64,000 nt of DNA from Dromiciops gliroides (Eukaryota; Chordata; Mammalia; Microbiotheria; Microbiotheriidae): assembly GCF_019393635.1 (NCBI RefSeq), contig NC_057861.1, positions 59,566,532 to 59,630,531 on the forward strand, read 5' to 3'. The translations under genes were made by a program, and so were the position numbers. Shown here in pieces: positions 31,381 through 43,539 of this stretch (its first letter is position 1; each line of letters opens with the position of its first letter). The notes under the pieces are model-generated. The model searched no databases. It saw only the letters and a program-made list of their open reading frames with translations, and was not told the origin of the DNA.

Positions 31381-32389
31381 TCAAGCTATCACTCAATATT
31401 CATTAAGTAGCTATTACGTGGAAGGCAATGTGCAGATGGCTAGGGATCCAAGACAAAAGCTCAATAGTTCCTGCCCTCAAGCAACTCTCATTCTAACTGT
31501 GGAAAGGACATGTACATGTGTAAACATTTACAGAATAAATGAAAATAAACGAAAAGTGATTTGGGGGAGGAAGGAGACAACCCATTGAGCTGGCCACTCA
31601 GTATGTCAAGGGTGTGTGGGGTGGGAGTGGGGGTTCATATAAAAAGTTCTAAGGCTGAATTTGAAAGAAAACCAGTAATTCCACCAAGCAGAGGAGAGAA
31701 AGCCGAACCTTCAAGGCATGGAGTGCTCAAAAGGAGTTGAGACCAGAAAGCATTCAATTGTGAGAGCCAGAGCATCAGATCTGGATACAATAGACCATGA
31801 GACCTGGAAAGGACCAAATACCAGCCGGGGAAAACTCAGATACCAGGTGTAAAAGTTGATCCAGGTCACAGAATCCATTAGTGGAAGAAAAGTCTAGGGT
31901 TAGGACCTAGATCTCAAGTCCCATTCTGTTACTCTTTCCCCCATATAACAATAACTGTTTCTCAGATCTTAAAATTTAGAGAGCAATTCAATTTCTAGAT
32001 GGGGATAGAGAAATTGTCATTTTCAGACTCTCCTGTCTTACCTCCCCCCCCCCCAAATCACCCTCACCCAGCAGCATAATTCATTTCCATGTGATATTAA
32101 CTTGAGGGAACAATGAAGGGCTTTCCCCTCCCAAACTCAATTTAATAGATTACAACTGACACGCTCTAATGAACTGAGTACTGGGCTTTGCCCTGGAAAG
32201 AACTGGGCTTAAAAACCACAGGCTTAGTACACCTATATTTCAGGAAAGCATTTGCAAAGTCTTTCATGCAATTACCGTGTTTAGTGAGGATATATGTGGG
32301 CTAGATCTTAGCACAATGAAATAGTCCTCCTTAGGATGTGGAGGGTTCCCTGTCTCAGAAGGTCTCTTTTTTTTTTTAAATTAAAATTT

Positions 32390-32537
32390 TATTTTTTTTT
32401 AGTGAGGCAATTGGGGTTAAGTGACTTGCCCAGAGTCACACAGCTAGTAAGTAGTAAGTGTCTGAGGCCTGATTTGAACTCAGGTACTCCTGATTCCAGG
32501 GCAGGTGCTCTATCCACTATGCCACCTAGCTGCCCCT
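32390..32537 (-). mobile_element. WSINE1-type SINE
   Basis: Reverse-strand SINE with CTCAGAAGGTCT repeated on both sides. Confidence 0.88.
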
Positions 32538-33284
32538 CAGAAGGTCTTTAAATGTAAGTCAACATGAATATTTGGGAGAAGATTATAGAAGGGATTTCTC
32601 TTCAAGTGTGGGTGAACTGTATGATTGAGACTATAATGCTATTTTAACCAAGAATTAAAGGAATTAAAGGCAATTAGAAGGTAGAGATGAGAAGGAGAGA
32701 ATGGCACCCTGGATAAGCAGGGAAAATGCCCAGAATCAGAGGATGCAGTATCTTGTCTAAGGAATAGCAAAGGTGTCATTGTCATTAGATCACAAAATGG
32801 AGGACATAGGGAAGTAAGGTGTAAGAAGACTGGAAAGGTAGGAGGGGGGCATGTCATGAAGAGGTTAAAAGAGGAGTTTATATTTGATCCTTAAAAAATA
32901 GGAAGTCATTGAAGATTTTTAAATATAGAAGTGATATGGTCAGTCTGGCACTTTAGGAAGATCAATTGGACAGCTGTGTGGAGAATGAACTGGAGTGAAG
33001 AGAGACTTGTGACAGGAAGACCAACCAGCAGCCTATTGCAATAACCCAAGCGTGAGGTGATGAGCATCTGACCCACGATGGGGACAATGTCAGAAGGGAT
33101 AAGGCTGCATAAAAGAGAGATGTCACAAAGTAAAAATTGACAGGACTTGGCAAAAAGATTTTTTATGGGCTAGGGTAGGGTGAGTGAGAGTGAGGAGTGG
33201 TGACTGGGAATATGGTGGTGCCTTTGATTGTAACAAAGAAATTCAGAAGAAAAGGGAGTTTGGGAGGAAGGAAGAAGATAATGA

Positions 33285-33475
33285 GTTTAAGTATCAGACC
33301 TCAGACACTTACTACTGTGTGACCCTGAAAAGTCACTTAACTCTGCCTCAGTTTCTTCATCTGTAAAATGATCTGGAGAAGGAAATGGCAAGTTACACTA
33401 GTATCTTTGCCAAGAAGATCCCAAAAGAGGTCACAAAGAGTCAGACATCACTGTAACAACTAACAAACAAAAATA
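33285..33475 (+). mobile_element. THER-type CORE SINE, 5'-truncated
   Basis: CORE and tail only ('CAGTTTCTTCATCTGTAAAA', 'AGTATCTTTGCCAAGAAGAT'). Confidence 0.75.
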
Positions 33476-33560
33476 GAGACATTCATTTCAAGATGTCTAG
33501 TTGGCAGTTGTGGATGGGAGATTAGAGATCAGGAGAATGCTTAGGGCTAGATAAGAGGAT

Positions 33561-36042
33561 TTGAGCCTCATCCCTATAGTGAAGATAATTGCAACCACCT
33601 GGTTTCTCCCATCAATTTCCTATCTTTTGTCTCTCTACATAATACTACTTGACCATGCCTTCATGTTTTAGTTCTTTTGTACGAGGTATGCCTTAACAAA
33701 GTCATTTTAGCCATGGGTTTCTTCCTACCAAGTCTCAGTGATACGATTAACAATGTACATCCTATTGCTAAGACCTCTAATTTATCTTGGTACTTAGCCT
33801 CATTTTGTACATTTTATAGACATATGAGGCCATAGTCTTTACTGTAGGCTTCCTTTTAGGAAATTCTCCCCTATGGATTATTGTTTCTCTAATGCTCTTA
33901 TGCTCCCTGGCCTATGTTTCCTACTTGCTCTGGTAGTAGCTCATACAGAATCAACAAATACCAAAACAATAAAATAAAGACCTACAAGTTCTTTATAGAA
34001 AAGGAGAGAATTTCTTCTCAGCTATAACATATGTGTGTGTATACTTGTCCATATTTGTTCAAGTCCTCTGCTTTCTCACTTCCATGACATCCTCTATGCA
34101 GATACCCCTAAATTACTTAGTACTATCCCACACCATTAACAGTCTCATAAGGTTGAAACACTTCAACCCAATTTTTAGTCTCAAAAAACTATTCATTGCC
34201 CAAGTCCCAGACTCACAAAGCTCCCCCAGTGATGGCATTGGTATTTGTACTAATGTACCCCTCATTAGTCAAATGGTGCCAAACTATTTGGTATTTCTAT
34301 CATTCAACAGATCTAGTCATTTCCAAAGCAGAGATCTGCTTTCAAAGGAAAGAAGCACATCAGTGTCTATGGTTATTACAGTCTTAGAATCCAAACTACA
34401 TGGGTCTCCTTAAGTACAGGAATAGTTGAGTACACCTGAAACTTGGTGGTCTCTGGCATGCTTATCAATTTTACAAATCCAGTACCATGTTATCAGGTGT
34501 TGCACAAAGGACTCAGAGGAACCTTTCTGTGCCTCATACCAGAAGTTGGTATTGTCTCCAGATCCAAATCTTCCCATCCAATGCAAAGGATTAGAGTATA
34601 ACATGGCTCTGTAGATAAAATACCTGTCAAGGAACCAAGTAAATGGCCCCACCCAATTTTGAGGTGAAAATGGTAGAGATGACCAACTGAACATTAAACT
34701 CCCTTATCTCATGTGCATAATACTCCCTCCACCAATGTAGATTATAATCTCTCTATAACTTTGTTGAGTGATTCTGTGATTTAAAAAACAACATCTTGTG
34801 TGCAATCTGGTGAGGAGACTCTCTCAACTCAAATTGACTGGTCCTTAAATATCAGACACACATTCCCTGATCACTAGGGTCATTTTCCTACCCCACCTTT
34901 CCAGACTGAACCCTAGATTTTGACAAAAATATTTAAGTCAAATCAACCAATTATAAACCTATGCTGATGGCTCACACATTATTCTTACCTAGAATCTAAA
35001 GTAATTTTTTTCGGGTAAAATATACATCTGAATATGACATTTCTGTGGTCAATGTGCTCCATTAGCTCCCTGTCTTTTCCAGTGAGTTTTCTAGTTTGGG
35101 AATCATTCTGTTCACCACTTGACTTACACACAAAAGAGCCTGTTGTGATAGTGCATAGAACAAACTATCAGAATGCCTGGTTCCAGTTCTTCTTCTACTT
35201 CTTCCTAGCTGTATGATCCTGAACTTATCTTCCTGGTCCTTAATTTTCTTATCTATAAAATTAAGGGAAAATTATTAAAGGGTTACTTACTAGAGTAAGA
35301 CAAAATAATAAGAAATTTCCAGGATTAATAGTAATTTATTTACTTTATTTTCAGGTATTTACTACCACAAAGGATATTGTTATGAATTTTTGGGTATGTA
35401 CAAGACTTTTTTTTTTTTTTGGGTTGCCTTTGCCTTCCTTGGGATATATGCTCAGTACTGGGATCTGTGAGATGAAGGAGATGAGCAGTTTAGTCAAATA
35501 CCCTGAACAATTCCAAATTGAAAATGAATATATTTGGGTCACTTCACATCTCTGCTAAAAGGACATAACCATGCTTATCTTCCCATAGTACCTCCAACAC
35601 TTAGCATTCTAATCTTTTGTCATCTCTGCCAATATTCAGTGTCAAGTATAAACTAAGAATTCTTTTCATTCACATTTCTATTATTATCAGTAATTCAGAG
35701 CATGATTTCATGTGACTATTTATAATTTTATTATAAGTATAATTTATTTTTATTATAATTTTATAATTAGCATGTGGTTATTTATTTTTAATGTTTGTTT
35801 ATCCTTTTGCCATTTATAAATTGGTAAATGGCTCTCGGGTGGGATCTTGTTGATTCCCTGTATATTTCACATCATAGTCTATTAGCTTTGATACTTTCTT
35901 CAGGGCAAATATTTTTCTACTATCCTATATGCCTTTTAACTCCATATTCACTGATTATAATGGAAAAAAAAGATTTCAAATGAACTTTGAATGGACTATT
36001 TAAAATTTTTATTTCATTCTTTCTTCATCTGTTTCCCAACAG
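33561..36042. other. Unassigned distal part of OR-D intron 1
   Basis: About 2.4 kb, AT-rich, with no repeat or gene I recognise. Frames such as 34033-34413 (+) and 34410-34694 (-) show no family motif and lack any second copy in the window. Ends with the OR-D acceptor (TTTCCCAACAG, AG at 36041-36042). Confidence 0.5.
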
Positions 36043-36046
36043 ACCC

Positions 36047-36988
36047 ATGGAAGGGGAAAATCATTCAATAGTCTGCGAGTTCATCCTCCTGGGCCTTTCA
36101 GATCAGCCAGAACAGGACAGATTCATGTTCCTTGTGTTCCTGCTTATGTATCTGATCACAGGGCTAGGGAACTTGCTCATCATTCTGGCCATTATGACTG
36201 ACTCACATCTCCACACCCCCATGTACTTCTTCCTTACCAACTTGTCTCTGGTTGACATCTGCTTCACCTCCACCACCATCCCCAAGATGTTGGTTAATTA
36301 TATATCTGGGAACAAAGCAATTCTTTACATCAGTTGCCTGGCACAAGTGTTCTTCTTCAGTTGGTTTGCAGGATTAGATAGCACCCTCCTTGCCTCCATG
36401 GCCTATGACCGCTACATGGCTATATGTGCCCCATTACATTACACCATGGTCATGACCCCAAGGGTCTGTGCCCTTCTGGTGGCAATGTGCTGGTTTTGGG
36501 CTTGTGCTAATGCCTTGACACATACTATTCTGCTGACCCAACTCTCATTCTGTGGCCACACTGAAATCCCTCATTTTGTCTGTGACCTCAATGTGGTGAT
36601 AAGGTTGGCCTGCTCAGATACCTTTATCAATGACTTGTTGATCTACACAATGGGAGGACTGACAGCCCTAATCCCATTCATTGGCATTCTGATCTCCTAC
36701 ATTCACATTTTTGTGGCTGTGCTGAGGATCCCATCAGCTCATGGGAAATGGAAAGCTTTCTCCACCTGTGGCTCCCACCTCACTGTGGTCTGTCTCTTCT
36801 ATGGGACAATCATTGGAGTGTACTTCAACCCAACATCCACCCATACAGCACAACAGGACTCAGCATCAGCCATTATGTACACTGTGGTCACTCCCATGCT
36901 CAACCCTTTCATCTATAGCCTGAGGAACAATGAGATGAAAAGAGCCCTGAGGATGCTCCTCACCAGGAAGTCAGACCTCTCTTTGTGA
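36047..36988 (+). CDS. OR-D, intact olfactory receptor (family 1-like)
   Basis: A 313-residue class II receptor in one exon. Features include NHS glycosylation site (5-7), LGNLLIILA in TM1, [49 protein letters not shown] and PMLNPFIYSLRNNEMKRAL. The frame is open 20 codons further upstream (to 35987). The ATG at 36047 is preferred because it follows the splice acceptor by four bases and aligns with OR-B and OR-C starts. It is clearly diverged from those two but shares T113, S117 and N155 with OR-C, so these are probably ancestral states. It is the only gene in the spacer of the inverted repeat and the closest relative of the OR-E fragments. Role: odorant detection in olfactory neurons, by family. 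Confidence 0.95.
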   Translation: MEGENHSIVCEFILLGLSDQPEQDRFMFLVFLLMYLITGLGNLLIILAIMTDSHLHTPMYFFLTNLSLVDICFTSTTIPKMLVNYISGNKAILYISCLAQVFFFSWFAGLDSTLLASMAYDRYMAICAPLHYTMVMTPRVCALLVAMCWFWACANALTHTILLTQLSFCGHTEIPHFVCDLNVVIRLACSDTFINDLLIYTMGGLTALIPFIGILISYIHIFVAVLRIPSAHGKWKAFSTCGSHLTVVCLFYGTIIGVYFNPTSTHTAQQDSASAIMYTVVTPMLNPFIYSLRNNEMKRALRMLLTRKSDLSL

Positions 36989-37099
36989 CTATGAGACATC
37001 CTCCTGGGCTTTCTCACACTGCAATTTCACTGCTGTGACAAAAGATTTTCATTGAGTCTTCTCTAGTGTGAGATTCAAACTGTTCACCTCTTAACTTGC

Positions 37100-37475
37100 C
37101 CAAGAGGCAGTGCATTGTGATGGATAGAGCATGGAACCAATTGTCCTAATGCTTGGTTTTAGTTCTTCCTAGCTCTGTAACCCTAACCTGGTCTGTAGTT
37201 TCCTTATTTATAAAGTAAAGGGACAACTCCTTGTGTTGTACTTGGTATTGTTGTTCAGTTGTTTTTATAATGCCTTACTCTTTGTGACCTCATTTGGTGT
37301 TTTCTTGTCAAAGATACTGGAGTGGCTTGCCATTTCCTTCTCCAGTGGATTAAAGCAGATTTTGCTAAGGTCACATAGCAAGTAAATATCTGAGGCCAGA
37401 TTTGAACTCAGGTCTTCCTGGTTCCAGGCCTGGCACTCTGTCTACTATGTTACCTAGCTATTAGAGCTAGACAAA
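37100..37475. mobile_element. Two SINE remnants (MIR-like + and THER-type -)
   Basis: Sense remnant at 37105-37215 ('TGTAACCC', 'TTCCTTATTTATAAAGTAAA') followed by an antisense THER at 37240-37470 ('AAAGATACTGGAGTGGCTTG'). Confidence 0.7.
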
Positions 37476-37499
37476 ATAATAACAAAGTTCATTTAGAGG

Positions 37500-38030
37500 A
37501 ATATAAATTCTACAATCTCAAGGAAAATAAATTTTTTAAAAATCCAAAAGTAACTGGAAATAAAGAAACACTCCTGACTTGTTAGTAATGCTACAAATTA
37601 GTTTAAGTATTCTGGAAAGCAATTTGAAATCATGCAAATGAAATTACTAAAGTATCTTTGACCTATAATTTCCAAAGCTAGGCATATGTCTTAAGGGGTG
37701 GGGGTGGGTCACCATATATAAAGAAAACCTTCAAAAAAAATTTAAAAAAAGAAACCCTTCATATACAACAAAATATTGATACCTGTACTTCTGTGGTAGC
37801 AAAGACCTGAAAACATAGTAAATCCCCATCCATAAGGGAATCTCTAAACAAACATTTCTTTACCCCCCCCCCCAAAAAGAGTATAAATTATAATCCACCA
37901 TACATAAGATTGCTCTTTGTCATAAAGAAGAAATGAAATGAAAATCAGTATTAATCTGATGCTTCAACTCACACCCATCAAATTGAAAATGATAACAAAT
38001 ATGCAAATAGTCAGGGTCAGAGGTGCTATG
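37500..38030 (+). mobile_element. Old L1 3' fragment (tentative)
   Basis: Resembles the sense end of L1 ORF2/3' UTR ('TGTGGTAGCAAAGACCTGAA', 'ATCCATAAGGGAATCTCTAA'), heavily decayed. A C-run occurs at 37863. Confidence 0.45.
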
Positions 38031-38099
38031 GAAAGAAAGGTACACAGGTAGCCATTTGGTCGAGCTGTGAATTTACTCAACCATACTAGAGAGTACTTA

Positions 38100-38290
38100 A
38101 GTGCATTCAAAGAATGAGGGACTATCTGTGTAAGAGACAGAGACAGGAGGTGGAAAGTGATATGTGGAATAGCAAAAAGGTCAGATTTGGTGTATTGACG
38201 AGTTATGGAAAGGGAATCATGTACAATAAGGCTAGAAAGGTAGATTGGAGTCAAATTGTGAAGGGCCTTATTTTTTTCCATTCATTTAAT
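38100..38290 (-). mobile_element. L2 fragment, antisense
   Basis: 'CATTCAAAGAATGAGGGACT' and 'GTGAAGGGCCTTA' match the antisense L2 pattern seen at 20820 and 44822. Confidence 0.55.
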
Positions 38291-38449
38291 TTTCATTAGA
38301 TGTATCACTAGGGATGTTCCAGGTAATTTATTTTCTCTGCATGTCCCAGGAAAACCAAAGCCACCAATCCTTCCCCTATCCCCTACACACCTCAAAAGTA
38401 TGGTAACTCTTTGTAGACCAGAGGGCCAAGATTTTTTCTTTTTCCTTTT

Positions 38450-40680
38450 TTAATCTTAATTGTATTTTGTTTTTTTCCAGTTACATGTATAGATAGTTTT
38501 CAACATTCATTTTTTGAAGGTACCATTCCATTTTATTTTAATTTAAAAATTTTTTAAATTATATGTAAAGATACTTTTTGACCTCCAAATTTTTCTCCCA
38601 CCCTCCCTTCCCTCCCCCTCCCAATACCAGCAAGCAATTTGACATAGGTGGTACATTACAGTCATGTTAAACATATTTCCACATTAATCAGAACAAAAGG
38701 AAAAATGCAAGAAATAATAAACAAGAACAATAACAAAAAAACAACAACAAAAGTGAAAATAGTATTCTTCAGTCTGCATTCAGACTTCATAGTTCTTTTT
38801 CTGAATGTGGAGAGCATTTTCCACCATTAGTCTTTTGGCATTGTCTTGGATTGTTGTATTGCTGAGAGGAGTTAAGTATATCACAGTTCATCACAAAATG
38901 TTGTTGATACTGTGTACAATGTTCACTTGGTTCTGCTCATTTCACTCAGCATCACTTCATGTATGTCTTTTCAGTTTTTTCTGAAATCCCTCTGCTTATC
39001 ATTTCTTACAGCACAATAGCATTCCATTGCATTTATATACCACAACTTGTTTAGCCATTCCACAATTGATGGACATCCCCTCAATTTCCAGTTCTTTACT
39101 ACCACAGAAAGAGCAGCTATAAATGTACATGTGGGTCCTATTCCTGTTTTTATTATCTCTTTGGGATATAGACCTAGTAGTGGTATTACTATGTCAAAGG
39201 GTATGCACAGTTTTAAAACCTTTTGGGCCTGGTTTCAAATTGCTCTCCAAAATGGTTAGAACAGTTTACAGCTACACTTAACAGTGCATTAGTGTTCCAA
39301 TTTTCCCACATCTTCTCCAACATTTATCCTTTTCCTTTTTTGTCATATTAGTCAATTAGATAGGTGTGAGGTGGTACCACAGAGTAGTTTTATTTATTTA
39401 TTTTTAGAACTTCTACCCCCCATCCCTGAGGGGCAATGAGGGTTAAATGACTTGCCTAGGGTCACACAGCTAGTAAGTGTCAAGCGTCTGAGCACGGATT
39501 TGAACTCAGCTACTCCTGATTCCAGGGCCGGTGCTCTATCCACTGTGCCACCTAGCTGCCTCCAGAGTAGTTTTAATTTGTATTTTTTTAATCAGTAATG
39601 ATTGAGAACATTTTTTCATATGGTTGTAGTTTTAATTTCATCTTCTGAAACTGCCTGTTCATATTCTTTGATCATTTCTCAATTGGGGAATGATGTGTGT
39701 TCTTATATATTTGACTCAGTTCTCTATATGTTCTAGATTCAACATTCATTTTTTATAAGATTTTGAGTTCTGAATTTTTCTCCCTCTCTCCTTTCGCTCC
39801 CCCTTCCCCAAGATGCTAAGCAATCTGATATAGGTTATATATGTACAATCACATTAAACATATTTCCTCATTAGTCATGTTGTAAAAGAAGAATCAGAGC
39901 AAAAGGGAACAACCTCAAAAAAAGAATACAACAACACAAAAATAAAAAATAGTATGATTCAATCTTCATTCAGATATCACAGTTCTTTTTCTTAATGTGG
40001 AGAACATTTTCCATCATGAGTCCTTTGGAATAGTCTTGGATCATTGTATTGCTGAGAAGAGCTAAGTCTATCACAGCTGATCATCACACAATGTTGCTAT
40101 TACTGTGTACAATGGTCTGCTGGTTCTGCTCACTTCATTCAGCATCAGCCCACTTAAGTCTTTCCAGGTTTTTTGAAATCTTCCTGATCATCATTTCTTT
40201 CTTAATTTTTTTTTTTGCTTTTTTATATTTAGAATTTTATTTTCCAAATTACATGTAAAATACAAATTTTGACATCAACTTGTTTTTTAAAAAACCTTGT
40301 GTTCCAAATTCTCTTCCTCCCCCACTCCCAAGAACTCAAGCAATTCAATATAAGCAATACACGAACAGTCATGCAAATCATTTCCACATTAGCCAGGTTG
40401 TGAAAGAAAACAGACAAAAACAAAATTTCAGATAAAGAAACTAACAAAAAAATTATGATTCAATCTGCATTCAAATACCATCAGTTCTCTCTTTGTAGAT
40501 GGACTGCATTTTTCATAAGACCTTCAGAGTTGTCTTGGATCATTGCACTGCTGAAAATAACTGAGTCATTCACAGCTGATCATCTCACAATATTACTGTT
40601 ATTTTGTATACAGTATATTTCACTTTGCATCAGTTCATTCAGGCCCTTCTAGGTCTTTCTGATAGCATCCTGTTCATCAT
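38450..40680 (-). mobile_element. Three stacked L1 3' ends, all antisense
   Basis: Copy 1 runs 38450-39735 with a SINE at 39418-39562. Copy 2 runs 39740-40195 and copy 3 40200-40680. Each restarts at the L1 3' UTR ('TTTTGAGTTC', 'AGTCATGTTGTAAAAGAA') and proceeds towards ORF2. Copies 2 and 3 both stop at the TCATCATTT position. Confidence 0.75.
39418..39562 (-). mobile_element. SINE (WSINE1-like) in L1
   Basis: Reverse-strand SINE; the flanking L1 repeats CAGAGTAGTTTTA on both sides. Confidence 0.85.
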
Positions 40681-41060
40681 TTAAAAAATACTAAACTACA
40701 TTTATATAATACTTTAAAGAGAGATTTCCTTACAATAAACTCATGAGGTTGATTATTGTAACAACAGTAATAGATAACATTTATATAGCACTTTCTAATT
40801 AACAAAGGATTTTCTTCACAATAGCCCAACAAAGTACCATACATTTTGCCACCATCAATTAATCAGTCATCAATCCATCATCATCCACCAATCATCATAA
40901 TCCTCAGTCAATCCTCATCAATGTCAATACATCAATATCTTCTTCATTCAATCCTTCTCATCATCAATCAGTCCTCCTCATCAATCAATCCTAATCTTTC
41001 TCCAATCATCATCAATCCAGTGATTAATCAGTCCATCACCATCAACAACAATCATCATCA
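40681..41060. repeat. MIR remnant followed by an ATC/AATC-rich low-complexity run
   Basis: 40690-40840 resembles the MIR tail. 40850-41060 is a CATCATCAATC-type simple repeat. The long open frame here (40846-41289) is a by-product of that composition. Confidence 0.6.
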
Positions 41061-41510
41061 TAATCTTACCTTACTCTTGCCTTTGCTTCAAATTTTTTTC
41101 ACAATTACTATTGTTAACCATTTCCCTCCATCCTATTCCCTTCCCATGATATTTACTCTATTTTCTATCTTTTATCCTATCCCTCCTCAAGAGTGTTTTG
41201 CTTCTGACTGTCCCTTCCCCCACTCTGCCCTCCCTTCTTTTGCCCATCTCTCCTTATTACCTTCCCCTCCTACTTGCCTTCAGGGTTAGATAGAATACTC
41301 CACCCAATTGAGTGAGTATGTTATTCCCTCCTACTCTGATAAGATTAAGGTCTTTGAGCTAATTCTGATGTGAGTAAGGCTCATTTACTGCCCCACTTCT
41401 CTCCTCCCACTCCATAAGCCCTTTCTTGCTTCTTTCATATGAGATTTCATCCCATTCTTCCTCTTACCCCCCTCCCCCAGTGCAATCCTCTCCCCCCTCA
41501 ATTTTACCCT
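41061..41510 (-). mobile_element. L1 internal fragment, antisense (tentative)
   Basis: Pyrimidine-rich sequence homologous to 63690-63990 ('CCTATCCCTCCTCAAGAGTG', 'CAATTGAGTG'). Both adjoin L1, so I read them as L1-derived. Confidence 0.5.
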
Positions 41511-41522
41511 AAAGATGTCATC

Positions 41523-42130
41523 ATGGGGCAGCTATGTGACATGGTGGACAAAGCACCTGCCCTGGCCCCAGGAGGACCAGGGTCCAAATCTGGCCTCAGA
41601 CACAAGATACTCACCAACCCTGTGACCCCAGGCATGCTACTCAACCCCAACTGCTCCACAAAAAACCACAATAACCCAATAAAAAACAAATGCTTTTCAG
41701 ATATCATCTATTCCTATCATCTGCCCTAATACTGAGAAAGCTCTTATGAGTTAGATGTATCATCTTCCCATGTAATAATGTAAACAGTTTAACCTTTTAG
41801 CATTCCTCTTGGGGCAGCTAGGTGACATAGTGAACAAAGCACCAGCCCTGGACCCAGGAAGACCAGAGCTCAAATCCATCCCCAGACATAAGACAATCAC
41901 CAACCCTGACTGCCCCCCCGCACCTCAAAGATAAACAAAAAAAAATGCTTTACAGATATCATCCCTTCATAATCAATTCCCACCCCTGCCCTCTGTTTAA
42001 ATCTATCCTTTCATCTGCCCTAATACTGAGAAAGCTCTTATGAGTTCGATGTATCATCTTCCCATGTAGGAATGTAAACAGTTTAACCTTTTAACATTCC
42101 TCATGATTTCTTTTTCCTGTTTACCTTTTT
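41523..42130. repeat. Tandem duplication with two SINE-like elements
   Basis: A roughly 290-base unit occurs twice (about 41718-42010, then from 42010), each starting 'CTGCCCTAATACTGAGAAAG'. SINE-like elements with unusual bodies ('GGACAAAGCACCTGCCCTGG', CAGACACAAG) lie at 41523-41670 and 41813-41940 (+). The second copy of the unit runs into L1 ORF1. Confidence 0.6.
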
Positions 42131-43170
42131 ATGCTTCTCTAGGGTGTTGCATTTGAAAGTAAAATTTTCTATTTAACTCAGGTCTTTTCATCACAATTCC
42201 CTGAAAGTCCTCTTTTTCATTGAAGTCCCCCCCCACCCCCCAAGATTATACTCAGTTTTGCTGGGTAGGTGATTTTTGGTTGTAATCCCAATTCCTTTGC
42301 CCTCTGGAATAACATATTCCATGCCCTCTGATCCTTTAATGTAGAAGCTGCTAGATCCTGTACTATCCTGACCGTGGCTTCACAATATTTGAATTATTTC
42401 TTTCTGGCTGCTTGCAATATTTTCTCCTTGACCTGGGAGCTCTGGAATTTGGCTATAATATTCCTGGAAGTTTTCCTTTTTTGATCTCTTTCAGGAGGTA
42501 ATTGGTGGATTCTTTCACTTTCTATTTTACCTTCTGCTTCTAGAATATTAGGATGGTTTTCCCTGACAATCTCTTAGAAGATGATGTCTAAGCTCTTATT
42601 TTGATAATGGTTTTCAGGTAGTCCAGTAATTTCCAAATGATCTCTCCTGGATTTATTTTTCAGCTCAGCAGTTTTTCCAAGTAGATATTTCACATTGCCT
42701 TCTATTTTTTTTTTTTAGTCATTTGGATTTGATTTATTGTGTCTTGGTTTCTCATGAAGTCACTAGTTTCCATTTGTTCAATCCTAATTTTTAGGCAATT
42801 ATTTTCTTCAGAGAGCTTTTCCATTTGGCTTTTCAAGCTGTTGACTTTTTCCTCATGACTTTCCTGCATCACTCTCATTTCTCTTTACATTTTTTTCCCT
42901 CTACCTCTCTTACTTTATCTTCAAAGTCCTTTTTGAGCACCTCTATGCTTGAGACCAATTCATATTTTTTCTTGGAAGCTTTGGATATAGGAGCCCTGAC
43001 ATTGCTATCCTCTTCTGAGGGTGTACCTTGATCTTCCTTGTCACTAAAGAAACTTTGTATGGTCCAAATCTTTCTCTGTCTGCTCATGTTGTTCACATAT
43101 TTCTTGACTTTTAACTCCTTCTTAAAGTGGGGCATTGCTTCCAGGCTACACTGTCCCAAGGTTCAGGAGG
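42130..43170 (-). mobile_element. L1 ORF1 region, antisense
   Basis: The minus strand encodes parts of an L1 ORF1 protein: an N-terminal charged region (open frame 42875-43159), then HLEITGLPENHYQNKSLDIIF, ESERIHQLPPERDQ, RNIIAKFQSSQVKEKILQAA. These match the RRM/C-terminal domain pattern of L1 ORF1p. Several stops. Confidence 0.7.
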
Positions 43171-43539
43171 TCACAGGTGGTATGATTTAAGGAGGGGCAG
43201 GTTCTTCACTTGCCTAGCCTATGCTCTGGTTTGTAAATAACCCCAGGCCAACTTGCTAATTAACCTGGAAGCAATTTTTTTTTTTTTTGCTGTGGTTGTT
43301 AGCTCTGATTCTGCTCATAATTTCTTATAGCACAATAATATTCCATTACATTAATATACCACAACTTGTTCAGCCATTCCCTAATTAGTGGGCATCCCCT
43401 CAATTTCTAATTCATTGCTACCATAAAGAGAGCTGCTAGAATTATTTTTGTTCATGTGGGTCCTTTTGCCTTTTTTTTAATGATCTCTTTGGGATACAGA
43501 CCTAGTAGTGGTATTGCTGGGGCAAAGGGTATGCACAGG

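Larger units (their letters stand above)
31381..33560 (-). mobile_element. L2, antisense, discontinuous
   Basis: Antisense L2 pieces: 31385-31560 ('CTCAATAGTTCCTGCCCTCA'), 32690-33270 ('GGTGTAAGAAGACTGGAAAG', 'CCAACCAGCAGCCTATTGCA') and 33475-33560. About 450 bases at 31890-32340 are not clearly L2. SINEs lie at 32390-32537 and 33285-33475. Confidence 0.65.

Noticed and set aside
34033-34694. Overlapping frames of 126 and 94 residues as possible genes
   Set aside because: No motif, no start context, no splice signals and no second copy; chance open frames.
35987-36046. Longer OR-D start adding 20 residues
   Set aside because: The extra residues are intron sequence before the splice acceptor at 36041-36042, and have no counterpart in OR-B or OR-C.
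42875-43159. 94-residue charged frame as a novel coiled-coil protein
   Set aside because: It continues into recognisable L1 ORF1 sequence on the same strand.
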